From NCBI RefSeq assembly GCF_037975245.1, contig NC_092570.1:8245001-8309000 (forward strand): a DNA stretch of 64,000 nt, given 5' to 3'. How positions within the stretch are numbered: position 1 is the first letter of the stretch; each line of letters begins with the position of its first letter. Source of the stretch: Apostichopus japonicus (taxonomy: Eukaryota > Echinodermata > Holothuroidea > Aspidochirotida > Stichopodidae). A program made the translations under genes and the position numbers. Positions 61,901-64,000 of this stretch are shown one piece after another. The notes under the pieces were generated by a model. It made no database searches. It saw only the letters and a program-made list of their open reading frames with translations, and was not told the DNA's origin.

Positions 61901-64000
61901 AGAGCATTGTTTAAGTTCAAAATCATCTAAGTACTGTAGGCCACTGTGTACAGTCAGAAGTCTCATGTTGTCGAGTAATGTTTAAAGTAATTCCCTACAT
62001 GCTGTGATGTTGTCATTGTCAGTGGTTAATTTCCTGATCCCATCCTGTGTGCTGCTGTCTGTTGCTAATATAATTCTTGTCCTCCCAATAGTGTATGCAG
62101 CAGTTCAGTGGTTTTAAGTTCATCATCTTCAGCAATGCAGGGTTCTTCTATATTATTTATTTTATTCATGTGAGTTCTAGGTTTTTTAACTCCCGTAGAG
62201 GGGCCATCTTGTGTAATCTATACCACATGTGTGTCCTCCTCGGATCAGCCATCGTGATGTGGTCGGAACCGTCCCTGCTAGGCGAAGAGGGAGTGATCTT
62301 GTTTCATCATCCTTTTCTTTACATCAAAGTAACAAAGTTTATTCCAAAATATGGTCTTGTCTCGTGCATCTTATATATGTCATGGGATAGTGTAGTTTTC
62401 ATAGAAAGTTGCTGGTACTCATAAATTTCCACTGATTGGCTGATATTCCCTCTGGGTAACATTTAAGAATAGTAAGTTGTTTATATAGATAGATGCTACG
62501 ATTGGAACTATTTATTATCGTTTAGTATTGGTTGTTTATAACTATCTGTTTTAGTCTTTTACAATAATTGTCTTACTGTACTATAGTTTCTCATACTTAT
62601 TTATATTTAAACATTGACTATGAGTTAATCTATTTTACTATTTACATTCTTCTGAATTCGTTTTGGGCTTCTTTTTTAATTTTTTTTTTATGATGGTTTA
62701 GTACGGGTGTTTTTTATATTGTTGCTTTAGGCTTTTACATTTTATGCCTTATTGGTTCTATATATTTAATATTAAGGTTTTTGTTACTATTTGTTTTTAG
62801 GTTTTACATTTGTAAAGCGCTTTGAGCAGCTTTGCTGATTATGCGCTATATAAATATTACTTATTAGTAAATGCAATTGTTGTTCAATATTATTTTGTTT
62901 CACAAGTCATATGATCAACCAAACATAAAAGGATACTTTGTTAAAATTCTTCCCCTACGTATTATCGTTTAAATTGAAACCAACTTAGAAGTCAATTAAA
63001 GATTTGAGTTCGAACAACACTAATAGATTTAATGCTGAGACAAAATGAAAGGTTATAATAAATAATCAATGTTGCTAACATGCGACGAGTCATGATTTGC
63101 TTTCTTTTTAAGGTGTGAATAACATGTTGTTACAACTTTTTCCTTTTCAAGGTGTACACATGCTTAAATGCAGTTAGCATAGTAGTAGCCAAAGACTTTA
63201 ACCCATGGATAGAAAATTGTAACCCCTTGTAACACATTGAAAATGCATTCATCCTAGGAATGTTTATGCCAGGATTCAAGATGTAATCACTATACCAAGC
63301 AGCAGTGAAGATATTAAACTAGAAACTCCTTTCAACAAGATTCATTTAGATCTTCCCCCCCTCTCCCCCCTCCCCCATTCACTTTACCTGAAGGTGACCT
63401 TAATTCACATTCAGATTTTAAACAGAGTTCCAGAATAGCGTAATGTTGTTCTGTGTAAGGTATGGCTTGGAATAGGACCAATCAGGATGCCTCTGCCATC
63501 CCTGGAGAATCGACTGCTAGGGGCTTAGGAATTTTAATGTGTGTACATATATAGGCCATGGTTATAATGAGGAGGGCAAACAGTTCTGTGCAAAAGTGCT
63601 AGTGAATAAATTGGCTAATAAAACTCTGTCCGAGAGAGTGTGTTAGGCAGTTCAGTAAGTTTAACTAAAAGTATTGTGGAGATGATTAGTACAGATGGAT
63701 GTGCAAGACCATCACATGCGCCACTCATTTGCTGACTCATTTAACATTCTTGAACTCTGCGTGGAGGCCCATCATATGAAACACTTAAATTGTAGCAGGA
63801 GAAAATATTATTTTGTGACAAACCAAAAAGTATGACCTAGTAAGTAGGTCTAAAAGAGAATGCCAATTCACCCGACCTCAATCTTTTAAGACCAGATGAT
63901 TAACTTGTAAATTATCGGCAGGTTATGAAGGAGAGGTGTCATCTTTTTTTCCATTTAACTTTCTCTTTCTTTTTTTTCTACAGCACCTAAGAAAGTCCTG
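49502..64000 (+). CDS. FERM-domain protein, FARP/band 4.1-like, 5' part
   Basis: Four coding exons are visible: 49502-49927, 60090-60194, 61122-61164 and 63984 to beyond the window. They join in phase to about 197 residues. Residues 1-122 are rich in Ser, Thr, Pro, His, Tyr and Met and look disordered. The FERM F1 lobe begins at about 124 (MPCKVHMLDDTVMSVEVP), continues with GGELFVECCRHINLYELDYF and GIEYYSKGNKMVWVEPEKP, and reaches LTKQVDSPKKVL at the edge. The LDDT...VP, HxNLxExDYFG and VWxxxxKPxxKQxxxPK patterns fit FARP and band 4.1 relatives best. PTPN3/4, EPB41L and FRMD proteins remain possible. FERM proteins link membrane receptors and lipids to actin. The start is the first ATG in an exon opening at 49464 (TTTCTTTTCAG). 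Confidence 0.82.
49928..59650 (+). other. Large intron of the FERM gene
   Basis: No further coding exon is recognised in 9.7 kb. Minor items are AAATGCCCCCT repeats just after the donor (about 49988-50030), a (GA)n tract at 53997-54026 and poly-T runs. A weak reverse-transcriptase-like frame lies at 52320-52480. Confidence 0.6.
53997..54026. repeat. (GA)n microsatellite
   Basis: GACAGAGAGAG-type dinucleotide repeat of about 30 bases. Confidence 0.9.
59650..60010. repeat. ~50-bp minisatellite just upstream of a FERM exon
   Basis: About seven units contain AGTTCTTCAAGTATCTCC, TTTCAAGTATTGAACATTAA and TGCCATGTCTAT words. The last unit ends about 80 bp before the acceptor at 60089. Confidence 0.9.
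60090..60194 (+). CDS. FERM gene exon 2 of those visible
   Basis: Acceptor TTCTTTCATCAG, donor AATG|GTGAGC. Thirty-five codons in phase 0: HNASGGELFVECCRHINLYE, then LDYFGIEYYSKGNKM. This is the helix and strand of the F1 lobe. Confidence 0.93.
60195..61121 (+). other. FERM gene intron
   Basis: Non-coding. A stretch at about 60430-60560 has a tRNA-Ser/Leu-like start (GTCCGAGTGGATAA) and could be a decayed SINE, but the B box is poor. Confidence 0.5.
61122..61164 (+). CDS. FERM gene exon 3 of those visible
   Basis: Acceptor TTTTTTCTGCCAG, donor GATT|GTAAGT. Encodes VWVEPEKPLTKQVD plus one base, the end of the F1 lobe. Confidence 0.92.
61209..61318. repeat. Twofold ~55-bp direct duplication
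   Basis: TTGTAGATATATCTGTCTAA followed by GTGGTTAGTTTACATTATAG and CTGTGT occurs twice, with a few bases of difference, in the last visible intron of the FERM gene. Confidence 0.9.
62440..62875 (+). mobile_element. LINE 3' tail remnant
   Basis: An AT-rich stretch ends with TGTAAAGCGCTTTGAGCA, then TATGCGCTATATAAATATTA. This is the tail signature found at the 3' ends of many L2/CR1-like LINEs and SINEs that borrow their tails. No coding part remains. Confidence 0.55.
63984..64000 (+). CDS. FERM gene exon 4, cut by the window edge
   Basis: Acceptor TTTTTTTCTACAG. With the carried T it reads SPKKVL, which continues the F1-F2 linker. The exon runs on outside the window. Confidence 0.85.

Noticed and set aside
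62095-62424. Plus-strand 109-residue hydrophobic open frame
   Set aside because: Located in the last visible intron of the FERM gene with no conserved motif; F/I/Y richness follows from the AT-rich sequence next to a LINE tail.

Overview
The window is eukaryotic nuclear DNA from an animal: AT-rich, with genes split by long GT-AG introns, and full of simple repeats, minisatellites and decayed transposons. Recurrent TAGGCCTA-type words, long G/C homopolymer runs, a lengsin-type glutamine synthetase homolog and the mix of Penelope-like, LINE, hAT-like and tRNA-SINE debris suggest a marine invertebrate deuterostome. An echinoderm is my best guess (inference only; no species marker was seen).

Three protein-coding genes can be supported, all on the + strand. 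(1) A lengsin-like class I glutamine synthetase homolog has its whole coding region in one exon at 7706-9034. (2) A complete cyclin C gene (CCNC) can be assembled from 12 exons between 17442 and 34779. Every junction is phase-consistent and gives a 280-residue protein, against 283 in human. It uses a 19-nt microexon and a tiny terminal exon. (3) The 5' part of a FERM-domain gene, closest by eye to the FARP/band 4.1 group, starts at 49502 and runs off the end of the window. Four coding exons are visible, and the first encodes a long unstructured N-terminal extension.

Layout: 1-7.7 kb holds decayed hAT-like elements, an (AT)n tract and two oppositely oriented short-repeat arrays. 7.7-9.0 kb is the lengsin homolog. 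At 10.5 kb a tRNA-like pol III promoter is fused to a hammerhead ribozyme with an intact core. 13.8-14.3 kb is a roughly 100-copy perfect pentanucleotide array. 15.1-16.7 kb has an element bounded by inverted repeats and then a Penelope-like GIY-YIG fragment. 16.9-17.2 kb is a tRNA-derived SINE. 17.4-34.8 kb is CCNC, with two dead copies of exon 3 in intron 3 and several intronic minisatellites. 35.3-35.6 kb is an array of perfect palindromes. At 36.3 kb there is a decayed antisense hammerhead motif of Penelope type. 38.0-39.0 kb carries two hAT-like MITEs with 8-bp target duplications. 44.2-44.8 kb is a second hairpin minisatellite. 47.8 kb is a second copy of the SINE. 49.5-64 kb is the FERM gene.

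The genes are unrelated in function: CCNC is a Mediator-kinase cyclin, lengsin a non-catalytic-type glutamine synthetase paralog, and the FERM protein a membrane-cytoskeleton adaptor. The most unusual content is the ribozyme/tRNA composite, the decayed exon duplications inside CCNC and the palindromic minisatellites.
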